Position numbers and translations under genes: made by a program. A stretch of DNA of 64,000 nt from Halorarius litoreus. GTDB lineage: Archaea; Halobacteriota; Halobacteria; Halobacteriales; Haloarculaceae. This document shows positions 61,628-64,000 of this stretch, piece by piece (within the stretch, counting starts at the first letter, position 1; each line of letters starts with the position of its first letter). The notes below the pieces were generated by a model, which saw nothing but the letters and a program-made list of their open reading frames with translations, ran no database searches and had not been told where the DNA came from. The stretch covers positions 1,798,001 through 1,862,000 of the forward strand of contig NZ_CP101454.1 in assembly GCF_024362405.1 (NCBI RefSeq). The letters are read 5' to 3'.

Positions 61628-63564
61628 GTCGGCGGTCGGTCGGGTCGCGACTGGCCGTGGTCCTCGTCGTCTGTGCGCTCGTAGCTGCCCCCGGTGTGGT
61701 CCTCGCCGACGCCGACGGCCAGCCGCGGCTCGGCGCGTCGCTCGTCGAGAACCGGGTCGTCGCCGGCGAGGAGACGACGCTGCAGGTGACGCTCACCAAC
61801 GCCGGCGAGCTGGACCAGGCGTCGACGACGAACCCGGCGTTGAACCAGCGTGTCCTGACGGCGACGGGTGTGAGCGTCCACCTCCGTGACGGCGGTGCGC
61901 CCCTCGCTGTCACGACCGCCCGCCAGCGAATCGGGAGCCTCCCCGACGGTGGCGAGCGCGTCGTCCCGTTCACGGTCTCGGTCGACGAGGACGCCACACC
62001 CGGCACCTACCGACTGCCCGTGGACGTCGAATACAGCTTCACTTCCTCCATCTCGGAGCCGAACGGGTTCGTTACCGACGAGACGCTCCGCGACACGCTG
62101 TTCGTCACCGTCCGCGTCGTGGAACAGGCGCGGTTCGCGGTCGTTGGGGTCGACGCGGACGTGGGGCCCGCGAGCGTCGGGACGGTCTCGCTCACCGTCG
62201 AGAACGTCGGGAACGAGGCGGCAGATAACACAGCGGTCGCCCTCGAATCGCTCGACTCGGCCGTGACGGTCGGTGCGGGGTCGGCGAGTCGGTTCGCCGG
62301 CGACTGGGCGCCCGGTGAGCGCCGCACCCTGACCTACGTCGTGACGGCCGCCGATACCACCGTCAGCGACGAGTATCCGTTCCGCGTGACGGCGGCGTTC
62401 GACGACGCGCGCGGCGTCCCGAGAACCGCCGCCGCCGGGGTCGTGGGTATCGCACCGAGCATCGACCGGCGGTTCGTGGTGACTGGCGTCGAAAGCGACG
62501 TGGCCGCCGGTGGGGCGGGGACGGTCACGGTGACGCTCCGCAACGACGGCCCCGCGACCGAGGAGGCGACGGTCGCCCTCCAGTCGCAGAGCGGGGCGCT
62601 CGCCGTCGACGGCGCGCAGGCGAGCAGCCGGTTCCTCGGCGACTGGGCCACTGGAACCGAACGGACCGTCTCGTTCGGCGTGACGGCGCTCCCGGGCACT
62701 GAGGGTGGTACGTACGCGCTCGACGCGGCCGTCTCCTATCGAGGTGCTGCGGGCGTCACGGCGGCTGCCCGTCCGGCGAGCGTCGGGGTGGCGGTCGCCG
62801 GCACGCCGGCGTTCTCACTCGCCGATGTCGAGGTGTCGCTTGCGGTCGGCGAGCAGGGCACCATCCGGGGGACCGTCGTCAACGACGGTGCGACCCCGGT
62901 TCGAAACGCCGTGGTCGTCCTCTCTTCGCCGTCGGCGAACGTCCAGCCCCTGGAGTCGACGTACGCCGTCGGTGACATCGCGCCCGGCGCGTCAGCCGCG
63001 TTCGCCGCCGCCGCCGTCGTCTCCCCCACGGCCGAGGCCGGCCCCCGCCCGGTCGACGTGACCGTGCGCTACACGGACGCGAGTGGCACCACTCGACAGA
63101 GCGATCCGCTCCAGCTCGCCGCCGCCGTCGCTGAACAGCCCGACCGGCTGGCGTTCGAGGCCGTCAACGCCACCTACGGCAGCGACACCGACAACCGACT
63201 CGAGGTTCGGGTGACCAACGTCGGCGACGAGCGGCTCGACGACGTGCAGGTCCGACTCGCCGCCGGCCCGCCGTTCACCAGCGAGTCGCCGACGGCGTTC
63301 GTCGCCAGCCTCGCGCCCGGCGAGACCGCCACCGTCGGGTTCGAACTCACGGTCTCGGAAGACGCCGTCGAGAGCACTCACGCCGTCGCGCTGAACGCGA
63401 CGGCCGAGACGGCCGACGGCACGACCGTTCGCACGGTCCCGGAACTCGTCCCCGTGACCGTCGCCGAACCCGAGGGGCCGGGCGGTGACCTCGCGCTCGT
63501 CGGCGGCGGAGCCGTGCTCGTCGTGGTCGTCCTCGTCGCGGGCTGGTGGTGGCTCCGGCGCTGA
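61624..63564 (+). CDS. Surface protein with repeated CARDB/COG1361-like domains
   Basis: A 646-residue protein: signal peptide (about 1-28), then at least four Ig-like units of the type NVGNEAADNTAVALES, NDGPATEEATVALQS, NDGATPVRNAVVVLSS and NVGDERLDDVQVRLA, and a final membrane helix (GGGAVLVVVVLVAGWWW) with RR at the end. COG1361-type proteins are membrane-anchored and exposed outside. Third gene of the TetR-controlled ABC operon, so it probably works with the transporter. Confidence 0.82.
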   Translation: MSRRSVGSRLAVVLVVCALVAAPGVVLADADGQPRLGASLVENRVVAGEETTLQVTLTNAGELDQASTTNPALNQRVLTATGVSVHLRDGGAPLAVTTARQRIGSLPDGGERVVPFTVSVDEDATPGTYRLPVDVEYSFTSSISEPNGFVTDETLRDTLFVTVRVVEQARFAVVGVDADVGPASVGTVSLTVENVGNEAADNTAVALESLDSAVTVGAGSASRFAGDWAPGERRTLTYVVTAADTTVSDEYPFRVTAAFDDARGVPRTAAAGVVGIAPSIDRRFVVTGVESDVAAGGAGTVTVTLRNDGPATEEATVALQSQSGALAVDGAQASSRFLGDWATGTERTVSFGVTALPGTEGGTYALDAAVSYRGAAGVTAAARPASVGVAVAGTPAFSLADVEVSLAVGEQGTIRGTVVNDGATPVRNAVVVLSSPSANVQPLESTYAVGDIAPGASAAFAAAAVVSPTAEAGPRPVDVTVRYTDASGTTRQSDPLQLAAAVAEQPDRLAFEAVNATYGSDTDNRLEVRVTNVGDERLDDVQVRLAAGPPFTSESPTAFVASLAPGETATVGFELTVSEDAVESTHAVALNATAETADGTTVRTVPELVPVTVAEPEGPGGDLALVGGGAVLVVVVLVAGWWWLRR

Positions 63565-63605
63565 CGCCGAACGGTTCTTGGTGCCGCCCTCCCTCTCCTC
63601 AACCG

Positions 63606-64000
63606 ATGCTCCGGCTGGCCGTCGCCACGAACGTCGAGACCCTCACCCGGATTCGCGACCCGCTCCGAGAGCGTGGCATCGCGGCCGAGTACGTCCAGAC
63701 GAAGGAACGCGCGATCCCGCTCGACACCGACGACTTCGACGGCTTCGACGTCGGGTTCGTCTTTCCCTCGCGGCTGATGGAGGGTGGCGTGGCCGACGCC
63801 CTCCTCAGCGTGCCGTGGGTGAACGACCGCGAGGCCATCCTGCGCTCGCGGAACAAGGGCGGAGCGCTCGCACGCCTCCGTCGGGCGGGTGTCGACACCC
63901 TGGAGACGGTCGTGGTGTCGAACCCGGTCAGTGAGGGGACGCTCCGGGAGGTGTGGTCGCGGTTCGACCCGCCGGTCGTCGTGAAGCCCAACTCCACGAC
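63606..64000 (+). CDS. RimK-family ATP-grasp ligase, N-terminal part (runs off window)
   Basis: The first 131 residues are present: MLRLAVATNVETLTRIRDPL, then FVFPSRLMEGGVADALLSVPWVNDREAILRSRNKGG and ending VVVKPNSTT, the start of the ATP-grasp region. Such RimK-type ligases attach glutamate or similar amino acids to a substrate. The 3' end lies beyond 64000. Confidence 0.85.
   Translation, partial: MLRLAVATNVETLTRIRDPLRERGIAAEYVQTKERAIPLDTDDFDGFDVGFVFPSRLMEGGVADALLSVPWVNDREAILRSRNKGGALARLRRAGVDTLETVVVSNPVSEGTLREVWSRFDPPVVVKPNST

Overview
The window is from a halophilic archaeon (class Halobacteria); I cannot fix the genus. The evidence is high GC with strong third-position bias, very acidic proteins, split archaeal RNA polymerase genes (rpoH-B''-B'-A'-A''), archaeal ribosomal proteins, Tat lipoproteins with RRxFL-type signals, a PGF-type surface anchor, and many genes whose TATA box lies 25-30 nt before the start codon, which implies leaderless mRNAs.

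Region 1 (1-13.4 kb): the end of a family 31 glycosidase, an aCPSF2-type nuclease and a CBS protein, then the RNA polymerase operon reading leftwards from rpoH, with a NusA-like protein, S12 and S7. The NusA-like protein is about twice the usual archaeal length and looks like a tandem duplication. A small membrane-protein gene on the opposite strand separates nusA from rps12, and no EF-2 gene follows rps7. tRNA-Asp sits just upstream of the polymerase operon and is followed by a PD-(D/E)XK nuclease gene.

Region 2 (13.4-33.2 kb) is ordinary chromosomal content: a HalX response regulator, a paired CrcB fluoride exporter, a HerA-like ATPase, a flippase, an SDR enzyme, a PaaG-like crotonase, PIMT, a Ca/Na exchanger, NAD-dependent glucose-6-phosphate dehydrogenase (azf), MptD, membrane proteins, an MFS carrier with a methyltransferase and a FilR1-type regulator, a creatininase-family amidohydrolase, an ABC exporter, a DUF192 protein, and tRNA-Val.

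Region 3 (33.2-39.5 kb) is a lower-GC genomic island beside tRNA-Val. It is bracketed by a 24-nt direct repeat copied from the T-arm end of that tRNA. It holds a solo TnpB element with its omega-RNA end, a frameshifted HNH nuclease, a membrane protein, a TraB-like protein, a PRC-barrel-like protein, a GNAT acetyltransferase and a small winged-helix regulator. No integrase is visible.

Region 4 (39.5-49.9 kb): several very small genes (51-aa membrane, 41-aa and 55-aa zinc-ribbon proteins), tRNA-Phe, a flavin reductase, DoxX, a cold-shock protein, a DUF429 protein, a membrane protein with an extraordinary arginine-rich tail, an aldo/keto reductase, a second TnpB element inserted beside regulator debris, a CAP-domain protein, and an SDR gene with a one-base frameshift.

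Region 5 (49.9-56.8 kb) is the most interesting functional cluster. It has a Tat-exported DyP-peroxidase-like protein, two P19/FetP-like lipoproteins, a two-winged-helix regulator overlapping a small membrane protein, and a surface-anchored protein. All point the same way, next to a divergent beta-propeller lipoprotein. The content suggests an extracytoplasmic metal (iron or copper) or haem handling system, but no permease is present.

Region 6 (56.8-64 kb): a glutathionyl-hydroquinone reductase-like protein, a GYD protein, ribosomal protein L10e/L16, a TetR regulator divergent from an ABC ATPase-permease-surface protein operon, and the start of a RimK-type ATP-grasp ligase. No CRISPR array or rRNA gene was seen.
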